DNA from: Treponema sp.
GTDB taxonomy: Bacteria > Spirochaetota > Spirochaetia > Treponematales > Breznakiellaceae
DNA: 44,043 nucleotides
Assembly (NCBI GenBank): GCA_031286205.1
Contig: JAITUR010000049.1
Location: 1-44,043 of the forward strand
Direction: 5' to 3'
Both the position numbers and the translations under genes were made by a program. How positions within the stretch are numbered: position 1 is the stretch's first letter; every line of letters starts with the position of its first letter. Under the pieces are notes generated by a model. The model was given only the letters and a program-made list of their open reading frames with translations. It made no database searches and was not told where the DNA came from. Of this stretch, positions 24,232-32,958 are shown in pieces.

Positions 24232-24693
24232 TTAACTTCTTCCGCTTATGGCTAATGCCCGCTGAAACATCGATTTAGAACCTTCGATAATTGCCGCATT
24301 TGCTTCATAAGACCTGGATGCTGAAATCATATCTGTCATTTCTGTAACAATATCAACATTTGGCATTTCTACATAACCTTGACGCGGTCCCGACTGAATT
24401 GCATCGGGGTGGGTAGGGTTATATACAAAATGACCCTGCCTGTTATCTTTTTGTATTTCTGTAACGCGGACTCCGCGCCCAATCCCGTTATCCATGGAAT
24501 CCGGCAGAAAAGGCGATCTCCAATACGGAGCATCGACTCTTGGACGCATAATAACACGGCTTCGTTTATATGGACCGCCTTCGTTTGTACGAGTTGTGTT
24601 TACATTTGCCATGTTATCTGCAATAACATCCAGCCTCATTCTATTTGCAGATAATCCCGTAGTAGCAATATTGATCGAACTAAAAATTCCCAT
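24232..24693 (-). CDS. flgC: Proximal rod protein FlgC
   Basis: This 153-residue rod protein has an N-terminal helix motif (FSSINIATTGLSANRMRLDV, IADNMANVNTTRTNEGGPYK). Its C-terminal helix includes YVEMPNVDIVTEMTDMISA and SRSYEANAAIIEGSKSMFQR, both typical of FlgC. It starts 2 bases after flgB, consistent with tightly coupled translation. Confidence 0.96.
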   Translation of the reverse strand: MGIFSSINIATTGLSANRMRLDVIADNMANVNTTRTNEGGPYKRSRVIMRPRVDAPYWRSPFLPDSMDNGIGRGVRVTEIQKDNRQGHFVYNPTHPDAIQSGPRQGYVEMPNVDIVTEMTDMISASRSYEANAAIIEGSKSMFQRALAISGRS

Positions 24694-24695
24694 AA

Positions 24696-25109
24696 TTATC
24701 CTCTTAATACCTGATTAATTTGGCTAAACTCAAACTGTGCTGCCTGGGCAAACAATGTATAAGACATTTGATTCTGTGTAGCCAGCATGAATTCCTGTTC
24801 AGGATCAACATTATTTTCGTTGTTGTTATAAGTTGTCGTATAATCCAGAACACGCCGTATTTGTACATCCCTGTAATCCCTTGCCTTCCAGTTTGGAATA
24901 TGTTTTTCGTGTGCCAGATTCATTTCCAATGCAGGCTTTTTCCTTTCAGATTCTAATGCCTTCTTTAATTCGCTTTCAAAATTTACAACCGTACGCTTAA
25001 AATGCGGAACAGTGGCATTGGCAAGGTTATTGGATATTACCTGCCTTCGCACAGAGCTTGCATCCATAGCACGGTGGAGTAAATCAAGTGTTTTTGCAAA
25101 TGTATTCAT
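24696..25109 (-). CDS. flgB: Proximal rod protein FlgB
   Basis: This 137-residue rod protein opens FAKTLDLLHRAMDASSVRRQ, with VISNNLANATVPHFKRTVVN as the ANxxTP-type motif. It ends VDPEQEFMLATQNQMSYTLF and FEFSQINQVLRG. It heads the flagellar segment of the run, 47 bases after hslU, with an AAGGAAGG-type ribosome site in that gap. No convincing separate promoter is visible in the gap. Confidence 0.95.
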   Translation of the reverse strand: MNTFAKTLDLLHRAMDASSVRRQVISNNLANATVPHFKRTVVNFESELKKALESERKKPALEMNLAHEKHIPNWKARDYRDVQIRRVLDYTTTYNNNENNVDPEQEFMLATQNQMSYTLFAQAAQFEFSQINQVLRG

Positions 25110-25156
25110 AAAAATCCTTCCTTATATATTAAAATCGGCAAATTTTTAGCCCCTCT

Positions 25157-26686
25157 TTACAGGATATAACGGCCTAAATCCTGATCTTTTGCAATATCCG
25201 CAACCTTTTGATTGACATAATCGACGGTAATGTCAACATTTGCGGGGGCTATATCGGAGGCTTCGAAGGATAGTTCTTCCAGTAAAGTCTCCATAATGGT
25301 ATGAAGCCGCCTTGCCCCTATATTTTCCAATTTTGAGTTAACCTCGGCTGCAAGGGCTGCAAGGTGCTCAATTGCCTCCGAAGCAAAGTTCAATTTGACA
25401 TTTTCTGTCCCCATAAGCTCCGTATACTGCTTAATAAGGGCGTTTTTTGGCTCTGTTAAGATACGCAGGAAATCATCTTTATCGAGCGAGTCCAATTCTA
25501 CCCTTAGGGGAAAGCGCCCCTGTAATTCGGGAATTAAATCCGAAGGTTTACTGATATTAAAAGCACCTGCCGCGATAAACAAAATATGGTCGGTATTTAC
25601 CGGCCCCCACTTTGTGTTTACAGTCGCCCCTTCTACAATGGGAAGAATGTCGCGCTGCACACCTTCGCGACTTACATCGGGACCTCCTCCCCTGTCGCCC
25701 TTTACCGCAATTTTGTCTATTTCGTCTATAAAGATGATACCCGTCTCTTCCACTCTTTGGCGCGCTTCATCGCTTACTCGGTCGCGATCTACAAGTTTAT
25801 CGGCTTCTTCCGCTTTGATAATTTCCCTTGCACGCGCTACCGTAACAACTTTTTTCTTTCTGCTTCCGCCAAAGAACCCGGCAATTCCGGAAAGGCTGGA
25901 TTCCAAATCTTCCATGCTTGTACCCATCATTTCTATCGATGGAAACTGCGGATTTTGATTAACATACAATTCTACGGTTCTTTCTTCCAATTTTCCTTCT
26001 TTTAGCATTATTCGCAATTTTTCTTTTGTAGCCTTAAATTTTTCGTCTTCTTCAATGTCCGGCAGTTCCAATACCTCTTCTTCCTGTTTGTTAATTGGAA
26101 TTCCAACTTGCAAAGTTGTTCCAATTATACTTCCGTTTATACTTCCGCCCGAATTTTCCGGGTTAATGGAAAAAGCGCCCATAGGACGAACAATAGGCCC
26201 CGGTTTTGATTTTTTTTCTTTTTGTTTTTTATTTTTATCGGGAAGCAGTAAATCTAAAAGTACTTCTTCGGTGCGTTTTTCCGCTTCCTGAGTAACAGAT
26301 TCCTGCATTTCCTGTTTTACCATCTGGAAACCGGCTGCCATAAGATCGCGTACCATAGATTCTACATCTCTGCCTACATAACCTACCTCTGTATATTTGG
26401 TGGCTTCCACTTTTATAAATGGAGAACCTGCCAGCTTAGCCAAACGACGGGCTATTTCCGTTTTACCAACGCCTGTAGGTCCAATCATTAGGATATTTTT
26501 TGGGGTAATGTCGTCGCGGATTTCCGGCTCCAGTTTTAACCGTCTTATTCGATTGCGTAAAGCTACAGCAACAGCTCTTTTTGCTTTCTTCTGCCCGATT
26601 ATATATTTATCAAGCTCTGATACTATCTCTCTTGGAGTCATCTGGCAAGTTTCGCCTGTTTTAACGATATCTTTTTTTTCACTCAT
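25157..26686 (-). CDS. hslU: HslU (ClpY), ATPase of the HslUV protease
   Basis: This 509-residue AAA+ unfoldase feeds substrates to HslV. Near the N-terminus are MTPREIVSELDKYIIGQKKA and Walker A GPTGVGKTEIARRL, with the pore loop TEVGYVGRD. Walker B is GIIFIDEIDKIA with the sensor region downstream. IGARRLHTIMETLLEELSF is the sensor-2 arginine helix, and the protein ends DLGRYIL as required for docking into HslV. It is longer than E. coli (443) or Bacillus (467) forms. The excess lies in the I-domain, about residues 140-290, which has a Lys-rich stretch and a Gly-rich loop (NSGGSINGSIIGT). It lies 7 bases after hslV. Confidence 0.96.
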   Translation of the reverse strand: MSEKKDIVKTGETCQMTPREIVSELDKYIIGQKKAKRAVAVALRNRIRRLKLEPEIRDDITPKNILMIGPTGVGKTEIARRLAKLAGSPFIKVEATKYTEVGYVGRDVESMVRDLMAAGFQMVKQEMQESVTQEAEKRTEEVLLDLLLPDKNKKQKEKKSKPGPIVRPMGAFSINPENSGGSINGSIIGTTLQVGIPINKQEEEVLELPDIEEDEKFKATKEKLRIMLKEGKLEERTVELYVNQNPQFPSIEMMGTSMEDLESSLSGIAGFFGGSRKKKVVTVARAREIIKAEEADKLVDRDRVSDEARQRVEETGIIFIDEIDKIAVKGDRGGGPDVSREGVQRDILPIVEGATVNTKWGPVNTDHILFIAAGAFNISKPSDLIPELQGRFPLRVELDSLDKDDFLRILTEPKNALIKQYTELMGTENVKLNFASEAIEHLAALAAEVNSKLENIGARRLHTIMETLLEELSFEASDIAPANVDITVDYVNQKVADIAKDQDLGRYIL

Positions 26687-26693
26687 TTTGATC

Positions 26694-27233
26694 CTACAAC
26701 TCCTCTACTGTTATTTTCATATTTGTATAAATACAAATATTACCTGCAATCTGCAGGCTCTTTTCCGCTATTTCCGCCGCCGAAAAATTGCTTCCATCAA
26801 GAAAGGCCAATGCCGCCGCAAACGCGTAATTACCGCCGGAACCAATCGCAAGCGCATTTTCCGCAGGTTCGATTACATCTCCGGTTCCGGAAATGAGCAA
26901 TGTTTTAGAATTATCCGCCACCAGTAAAAGCGCTTCCAGTCTTCTTAAATTACGGTCTAAACGCCAATCCTTTGCAAGCTCTACAGCCGATCTTAATAAA
27001 TCGCCTGAATATTCTTTTAGTTTCGTTTCGAATCGATCAAACAATGTAAATGCATCGGCAGTAGCTCCGGCAAAACCGCAAAGAACTTTTCCATCCATAA
27101 GGCGGCGTACTTTTTTCGCGTTATTTTTCATAACAGTATTACCCATAGTAACCTGTCCATCACCTGCCATTGCCACTTTGCCGTCTTTTCTTACAGCAAT
27201 AACTGTTGTCGAATGAATTTTTTCTTTATCCAT
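26694..27233 (-). CDS. hslV: HslV (ClpQ), peptidase of the HslUV protease
   Basis: This 179-residue proteasome-beta-like peptidase begins [20 protein letters not shown]. The catalytic Thr would be Thr9 or Thr10, exposed after removal of a short N-terminal segment, as in Bacillus CodW, which has [48 protein letters not shown] and [15 protein letters not shown] are family motifs. AGGAG precedes ATG. It overlaps xerC by 8 bases and is followed by hslU. Confidence 0.95.
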   Translation of the reverse strand: MDKEKIHSTTVIAVRKDGKVAMAGDGQVTMGNTVMKNNAKKVRRLMDGKVLCGFAGATADAFTLFDRFETKLKEYSGDLLRSAVELAKDWRLDRNLRRLEALLLVADNSKTLLISGTGDVIEPAENALAIGSGGNYAFAAALAFLDGSNFSAAEIAEKSLQIAGNICIYTNMKITVEEL

Positions 27234-28146
27234 TTTTTACTCCTATTTTTGCATGAGGATGCGCTCTTCTGTAAACCTTCTTTAAATTCTCCAAATTAAC
27301 ATGAGTATATCTTTGTGTTGTAGAAATACTGGAATGACCCAGCATTTCCTGAACAACTCTTACATCACAGCCCGAATTAACCATATGCGTAGCAAAACTA
27401 TGGCGCAATGAATGCGGATGAATGTTTTTTCCCAATCCTGAATGCTGCGCATAACGAGAAATTATCCATCTTACTCCCGGAACAGAAATAGGATTCCCTT
27501 TTCTGCTTATAAATAAAGAATCTTTTATATTTTCTTTACCGGATATGGATAATCGAGCCTCTCTCTGCGGTAAATATTCTTTAATAGCTTCCACCGCCTG
27601 ATCAGAGAAAAATACATAACGCATTTTTCCGCCTTTTCCAATAATTCTTGCTTCTTCGAAATTACTTGATATATCTTCCATACCAAGAGAAACAATTTCT
27701 GAAACTCTCAATCCGCCGGAATACATGGATAAAATAAGCGCTTTATCTCTTTCGGGCCAAAGAATGCCGGCTGTTTCAGGAAGAATCGCAAAATCTGCCA
27801 TTTCATTTTCCCATAAAACAGACGGTAATTTTTTGGGAGTTTTTACATTTTTCAGCTCCGTACAGGGATTGTCTTCTCTTTTTTTAAACCTGACCATCCA
27901 TCTATAAAAACCTCGTATGGAAGAAAGTCTGCGGTTTACGCTTGTTCCCGCCATATTTTCAGCGGATAAGTCTGCAATAAACTTCTGTACTTCATAGGCA
28001 GCAGCCTTTTCAGGCTCAATATCATGGTTAGCGCAGTAATTTTCATACCGAAACAGATCATTCTCGTATGCTTCAAGCGTCCGTTCCGAACACCCTTTTA
28101 CCGCTTCTAAATAGGTTAAATATTCTTTTATTAATTCAGAGTTCAT
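27226..28146 (-). CDS. xerC: Tyrosine recombinase XerC (CodV-like)
   Basis: This 306-residue site-specific recombinase resolves chromosome dimers at dif with XerD. The N-terminal SAM-like domain spans residues 1-90. The catalytic domain has Arg in [14 protein letters not shown], Lys in the [11 protein letters not shown] beta-hairpin, the [19 protein letters not shown] box, the second His in [11 protein letters not shown] and nucleophile Tyr in QRYTHVN. The R-K-H-R-H-Y set is complete. It overlaps topA by 4 bases and hslV by 8. Placing it as XerC rather than XerD follows the topA-codV-codW-codX order known in Bacillus. Confidence 0.93.
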   Translation of the reverse strand: MNSELIKEYLTYLEAVKGCSERTLEAYENDLFRYENYCANHDIEPEKAAAYEVQKFIADLSAENMAGTSVNRRLSSIRGFYRWMVRFKKREDNPCTELKNVKTPKKLPSVLWENEMADFAILPETAGILWPERDKALILSMYSGGLRVSEIVSLGMEDISSNFEEARIIGKGGKMRYVFFSDQAVEAIKEYLPQREARLSISGKENIKDSLFISRKGNPISVPGVRWIISRYAQHSGLGKNIHPHSLRHSFATHMVNSGCDVRVVQEMLGHSSISTTQRYTHVNLENLKKVYRRAHPHAKIGVKNG

Positions 28147-30317
28147 TCTTCTCCCTCTACGGCATGTAAATAATCACATTCCGTATTTATACATACTTTA
28201 TGCGAACCGTTTTTCTTGTCGTATTTTTCCACCATAAAGAAGCCGCATTTTGGACAATTCATATTTGTCGGTTTATAATGGCTTATAAAATCACATTCGG
28301 GGAAATTTGTACATCCATAAAACTCTTTACCCCTGCCTTTTGTCTTTCTTGCAACAATATCGCCGGTACATTTTGGACATTTTGCCAAGGGTATAGATTT
28401 TGCATTGCGGCATTCCGGAAAACCGGAGCACGCAAGGAAGAATCCGAAACGGCCAAGTTTTTTATGAAGCAGCTTGCCGCATTTTTCGCAGGGTATATCT
28501 GTTACTTCGTCCAATGTTCCTTTGTAAGATTCAATTTTTTTACTGACATCGTCCACAGTGGTTTTAAACGGTTCCCAGAAATCTTTTATCATATCCGGCC
28601 AGCTTACTTTATTTTCTTCTACTTCATCTAATTTTGTTTCCATAGAAGCTGTAAAATCAGCATCGACATACAGGGGGAAATGCTCTACTAAAACATCGTA
28701 AATTAATTTACCAAGAACTGTTGGAACAAGCTGTTTGTTGGATCGAGTTACATAATATCTATCCAGTAAAACAGAAATAATCGAAGCATATGTAGAAGGC
28801 CGTCCTATGCCTTTTTCTTCCAGTGTGCGAACAATACTTGCGTCTGAATATCGCGCAGGCCCTTGAGTAAAGTGCTGTTCCGGCTGGAACTTTTCGACTT
28901 TTACATTGTCGCCTGTTTTTAATGTCGGGCATGTACTTATTCCCTCTTCTTTGGAGGAAAGAACCTTAATTACTTTGTAAAAACCCTTTTCCAAAAGTTT
29001 TGTTCCGCTGACACGGAAGATACCTTCTTCGTCTCCTGTTGCCACTTTTATATCCGCACTAATAGTTCTGCTCTTTGCATTAATCATTTGACTGGAAACA
29101 AATCGTTCCCAGATAATCGAATAAAGACGGAACTGATCTTTAGAAAGACTTTCTTTAACGGATTCCGGGGTATACTCCGAATATGTCGGGCGGATTGCTT
29201 CGTGCGCATCCTGAGAATTTTTATTAACAATATATTCATTGGGCTTTTCTGGAAGCTCGCTTGGATGATTTTTTCCTAACCATGCGCGAACATCTTCCAA
29301 AGCTGTCTGCGAAATACGAACACTGTCTGTACGCATATATGTTATAAGACCAACGCGGGACGATCCAATGCTTACCCCTTCATACAACTGCTGGGCAACC
29401 TGCATTGTTTTTCTTGATGTAAAACCCAGCCTATTTGCCGCTGTTTGCTGCAGTTGGCTTGTTGTAAACGGAGCTTTTGGGCGGATTGTTTTATCTGTTT
29501 CTCGTACATCGGAAACCACGAATTCTTTATCTTTAATTTTTTCGATAATTGCTTTTACTTCTGCTTCATTTTTAAGTTCCGGTTTACTGCCATTCCAGGA
29601 AACAAGCTGAGCCGTATATGAAGATTTACCGGATTTAATGTCGGCTTCGAGCGACCAATACTCGTCCGGAATAAAACTTTCCACTTCTTTTTCTCTTTCG
29701 CAGATAAGCCTTAGAGCTACAGACTGAACGCGGCCTGCGGAAAGCCCGTTTTTTACTTTTTTCCAAAGTAATGGAGACAAATTATATCCAACAAGCCTGT
29801 CCAAAACACGGCGGGCTTTCTGTGCAGAAACCTTGGCTTCGTCTATATTGCGCGGATTTACAACGGCTTCTTTAATTGCCTGCGGTGTTATTTCGTTAAA
29901 ACTTATTCGTTCTACCGGAAGGTCTGCTTTTTTTGAAATAAAAGCTTTCCTTAAATGCCAGGCAATCGCTTCTCCTTCGCGGTCATTATCGCATGCAAGC
30001 AATACCTTGCCGGATTTTTTTGCATCTGCCTGCAATTCCTTTAGGATTTTTGCCCTGCCGCGAACCGTAATGTATTCCGGTTCGAAATTATTTTCCACAT
30101 CAACCGCTGTTCTTGATTTTGGAAGATCAATTAAATGCCCCATGGAAGCCTTTACATTGTAAGATGATCCCAGGTATTTCTCTATGGTCTTTACCTTTCC
30201 CGGAGATTCTACTATTACCAGAATCTGCTTATCCTCGGCAGAACCTTTTGCTTTTTTCTTGACTTCTTTTTTGACTTCCTTCTTGCTTTCTTTCTTTACC
30301 TTTGCTTCTGTTGCCAT
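28143..30317 (-). CDS. topA: DNA topoisomerase I
   Basis: This 724-residue type IA topoisomerase relaxes negative supercoils. A basic N-terminal tail (KKESKKEVKKEVKKKAKG) precedes the TOPRIM domain with ILVIVESPGKVKTIEKYL and LACDNDREGEAIAWHL. SRVGLITYMRTDSVRIS contains the catalytic Tyr. EAIRPTYSEYTPE and DASIVRTLEEKGIGRPSTYA mark the gate domains. Three C-terminal zinc ribbons follow, with CEKC...C...C, CPKC...CTNFPEC and CPKC...CINTEC spacing. It lies 9 bases after dprA and overlaps xerC. The basic tail resembles the window's other Lys-rich proteins and may add DNA affinity. Confidence 0.97.
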   Translation of the reverse strand: MATEAKVKKESKKEVKKEVKKKAKGSAEDKQILVIVESPGKVKTIEKYLGSSYNVKASMGHLIDLPKSRTAVDVENNFEPEYITVRGRAKILKELQADAKKSGKVLLACDNDREGEAIAWHLRKAFISKKADLPVERISFNEITPQAIKEAVVNPRNIDEAKVSAQKARRVLDRLVGYNLSPLLWKKVKNGLSAGRVQSVALRLICEREKEVESFIPDEYWSLEADIKSGKSSYTAQLVSWNGSKPELKNEAEVKAIIEKIKDKEFVVSDVRETDKTIRPKAPFTTSQLQQTAANRLGFTSRKTMQVAQQLYEGVSIGSSRVGLITYMRTDSVRISQTALEDVRAWLGKNHPSELPEKPNEYIVNKNSQDAHEAIRPTYSEYTPESVKESLSKDQFRLYSIIWERFVSSQMINAKSRTISADIKVATGDEEGIFRVSGTKLLEKGFYKVIKVLSSKEEGISTCPTLKTGDNVKVEKFQPEQHFTQGPARYSDASIVRTLEEKGIGRPSTYASIISVLLDRYYVTRSNKQLVPTVLGKLIYDVLVEHFPLYVDADFTASMETKLDEVEENKVSWPDMIKDFWEPFKTTVDDVSKKIESYKGTLDEVTDIPCEKCGKLLHKKLGRFGFFLACSGFPECRNAKSIPLAKCPKCTGDIVARKTKGRGKEFYGCTNFPECDFISHYKPTNMNCPKCGFFMVEKYDKKNGSHKVCINTECDYLHAVEGEE

Positions 30318-30326
30318 ACTATATCC

Positions 30327-31301
30327 TTAAACCTCAATTTTAAGAAAATCTGCCATAGAAGAAACAATATCTTTTCTGGCATCTTTTTCTGCAGATACTT
30401 CGTAACCGGTATCTTCGATACTTAAATTCCATTTATTAAAAACATCCTTTTCGGAAAAAATAATTTCTGCTCCATCTTCCGCTAGCTTCATAGTACCCCT
30501 TCTGTCATATAACATATTGCGGCCGTTTATTCCTGTCGATGCTGTCCAAAGATCTTTCCCCTGATCGAGCGCAAAATTAGCGGTAATAAGGGCTCCCGAT
30601 TTTTCCGGCGCTTCTACAATAATTACGCTTCTTGATAAACCGGAAATTATTCTGTTCCTTGCCGGAAAACTCCATTTACTTGGCGGTACACCGGGAGGAT
30701 ACTCGGACAATATTGCGCCTCCAAAATCCAATATTTGTTTTGCAAGCTGCCTGTTCGAAGCGGGATACACTTCATCAATTCCGGAGCCAAGCACCGCATA
30801 ACCGGGAACTCCGCTTGCAAGATTTCCTCTATGAGACATAGAGTCTATTCCAAGAGCAAGCCCGGAAACAACCGATATTCCTTTACAGCCGACTCCGTAC
30901 GCAATATTATACGCCTGCGTTCCGGCTTCGGGGCTTGGTTTTCTTGTACCTACCATGCCAAGCATAGATTTTTCCGGATCCGGAAGTTCACCCCTGTAAT
31001 ATATTACAGCAGGCGGATCATATATCTCCCTTAATAAAGGCGGATATTTTTTACTTGACCATGATACCCACTTCATCGAACGCATACGGCAAATTGTATC
31101 AATTTTATCCGCTTTGTTTCTATACTCTAGCATATCCCAGCATCTATCCAGCTTGCGATTTAAAATTTCCTCAATATACGCGGTTGTTTCCAAATAAAGT
31201 TCCTCTTCGTGAACAAACGAATTGATCATTACTATCTTTTCTTTGGGCAATAACCCCGGTAAAAGGGAAATAATTAAATCTAAAAATCCTCTATTATCCA
31301 T
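30327..31301 (-). CDS. dprA: DNA-processing protein DprA/Smf
   Basis: This 324-residue Rossmann-like protein loads RecA on incoming single-stranded DNA in competent bacteria and is widespread elsewhere. GMVGTRKPSPEAGTQAYNIA, GISVVSGLALGIDSMSHRG, AVLGSGIDEVYPASN, GGAILSEYPPG, FPARNRIISGLSRSVIIVEA and SGALITANFALDQG cover the whole conserved core. The C-terminal winged helix of some DprA proteins is not evident. It overlaps the TPR gene by 8 bases and precedes topA. Confidence 0.95.
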   Translation of the reverse strand: MDNRGFLDLIISLLPGLLPKEKIVMINSFVHEEELYLETTAYIEEILNRKLDRCWDMLEYRNKADKIDTICRMRSMKWVSWSSKKYPPLLREIYDPPAVIYYRGELPDPEKSMLGMVGTRKPSPEAGTQAYNIAYGVGCKGISVVSGLALGIDSMSHRGNLASGVPGYAVLGSGIDEVYPASNRQLAKQILDFGGAILSEYPPGVPPSKWSFPARNRIISGLSRSVIIVEAPEKSGALITANFALDQGKDLWTASTGINGRNMLYDRRGTMKLAEDGAEIIFSEKDVFNKWNLSIEDTGYEVSAEKDARKDIVSSMADFLKIEV

Positions 31302-32049
31302 AAATTAACCCCATAATAATATCTCTGTTTAATTCCGCTTCTTCTCTTTCTTTTTTATTCCTTGTTCGTGTAATTATTCTGTCGTAAACTTCTATAGCTT
31401 GATTAAAATTTTCCGTTAAATAATGAGCAGTAGCAAGCACAAACATTGCCTGAATATTGGACGGCTCTATCTGTAATATGCGTTCGAGATAAACAATTGC
31501 GTCTCCCGGACGCTCAAGTTCGTAAACATAAAGTATCGCAAGCCCATACATTGCTTTCGTATATGTTATATCCAATTCCAATGCCCTTAAATATCCATTC
31601 TCGGAAAGTTTATAATATTGTTCTGCCTCTCTTTGCGCATTTCCAGAGAACCCTACTTTTGATTTTGCAACATTTGCGGCGGATACTCCTGTTAAATAAA
31701 ACAAAACGGGATCATCATTATTATAATAAATTGCCCTTTCTAATGCATCAAGAGCCGCATTATATTGAGGCCTTGAACCGTCCGTCAGCCTTGTTGCAAG
31801 AATCTTCCAGTAAACTCCCGTTTGCGCTCCTTCCCTGACATTCCGCTCGACCTGATCTTCGTATAATGCAATAACCTGCCTTAAACCGTCAATAGTTTCC
31901 GGTGGACCTCTGCGGGGACTAAGTTCCGCCACTCGTCTTGCTAATTCTTTATTCGATTTTGCACTCTCCTGCTTATAAATAAAAGTTATAATCCAGCCAA
32001 ATGCAAGGATAATTACAATACCCAAAAATATTTCTTTAAATTGTTTCAT
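31294..32049 (-). CDS. Membrane-anchored TPR protein
   Basis: This 251-residue protein has one N-terminal transmembrane segment (residues 7-24, FLGIVIILAFGWIITFIY). The rest is a soluble helical part with TPR units, clearest at EQYYKLSENGYLRALELD, GLAILYVYELERPGDAIVYL and VLATAHYLTENFNQAIEVYD. The orientation is probably N-in with the repeats in the periplasm. It lies between xerD (4-base ATGA-type overlap) and dprA. Its role is unknown; location inside a division and recombination cluster suggests a scaffold, but that is only context. Confidence 0.85.
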   Translation of the reverse strand: MKQFKEIFLGIVIILAFGWIITFIYKQESAKSNKELARRVAELSPRRGPPETIDGLRQVIALYEDQVERNVREGAQTGVYWKILATRLTDGSRPQYNAALDALERAIYYNNDDPVLFYLTGVSAANVAKSKVGFSGNAQREAEQYYKLSENGYLRALELDITYTKAMYGLAILYVYELERPGDAIVYLERILQIEPSNIQAMFVLATAHYLTENFNQAIEVYDRIITRTRNKKEREEAELNRDIIMGLIYG

Positions 32050-32957
32050 ACAACATCCCTTTTAACATTAAGCTTTGGAAGAAACCGGCGGTGATTTTCT
32101 CTAAGAACGCCAATATCAACATGGGTATAAATTTGAGTAGTAGAAAGATCTGAATGTCCCAAAAGCTCCTGAACTGTCCGTAAATCCGCTCCTCCTTCCA
32201 AAAGGGAAGTTGCAAAACTATGCCGCAGATTGTGCATACGCGTAGAATTACCCGTAAGAGCCGCCCACTTTGCATAATTTTTCCAAATACCTTTTCTGGA
32301 AAGACGCTTTCCATTTTTTGATATAAACAATGCAGAACTTTTATTTACTTTACCTGTTAATTTTGGGCGGACTTCCTGTAAATAATTTATTACACTTATT
32401 TTAGCCTGGTGTCCAAAAAGAACAATTCGTTCTTTACCTCCCTTCCCTTTTACTTTTGCAATTCCTCCTTCAAGATCAATATCTCTGATATTTAACCCTG
32501 ATACCTCGGAAATACGCAAGCCTGTCGAATAAACAAGTTCGTAAATACATTTGTCGCGTTCATTCATAGGATTATCCGTTGTTATTTTATCCAACATCCC
32601 TTCTATTGTTTTTTTGTCCATTACTTGCGGAAGCTGTTTCCTTAACATGGGAGTTTCTATAAGGGCTGCAGGATTATCTTTAACAAGTTTTTCATCCATG
32701 GCAAATCTAAAAAAAGATCTTAAAGCCGATATTGCTTTAGCTGCCGAACGAGAATCGATTTTATCTGTATCTTTTCTCATTTTCAGGTACGATGTCAGTT
32801 CTTTAACGCTTACGTTTTCCAACAAGATATTTTCCTTTTCTAAAAAATCCAGGAATCGTTTTATTTCGAAACGATAACACTCTCTTGTTAGAACAGCACG
32901 GCGTTCTATCGCAACAAGCCGGGAACAAAATCTTTTAAGAAGTTCTGCTTTATCCAA
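32046..32957 (-). CDS. xerD: Tyrosine recombinase XerD
   Basis: This 303-residue partner of XerC has an N-terminal core-binding domain and a catalytic domain with Arg in YSTGLRISEVSGLN, Lys in VKGKGGKERIVLF, and the box MHNLRHSFATSLLEGGADLR. The second His is in LLGHSDLSTTQ and the Tyr is in QIYTHVD. All six catalytic positions are present. It lies 1 base after ftsZ, so the two Xer proteins are encoded in one run with topA and dprA between them. Assignment as XerD versus a second XerC-like protein is by elimination. Confidence 0.88.
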   Translation of the reverse strand: MDKAELLKRFCSRLVAIERRAVLTRECYRFEIKRFLDFLEKENILLENVSVKELTSYLKMRKDTDKIDSRSAAKAISALRSFFRFAMDEKLVKDNPAALIETPMLRKQLPQVMDKKTIEGMLDKITTDNPMNERDKCIYELVYSTGLRISEVSGLNIRDIDLEGGIAKVKGKGGKERIVLFGHQAKISVINYLQEVRPKLTGKVNKSSALFISKNGKRLSRKGIWKNYAKWAALTGNSTRMHNLRHSFATSLLEGGADLRTVQELLGHSDLSTTQIYTHVDIGVLRENHRRFLPKLNVKRDVV

Positions 32958-32958
32958 A

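Noticed and set aside
27226-32957. Two tyrosine recombinases as signs of a mobile element
   Set aside because: They have the complete XerC and XerD motifs and lie in the conserved housekeeping order with topA, dprA and hslVU; no attachment sites or cargo are seen.
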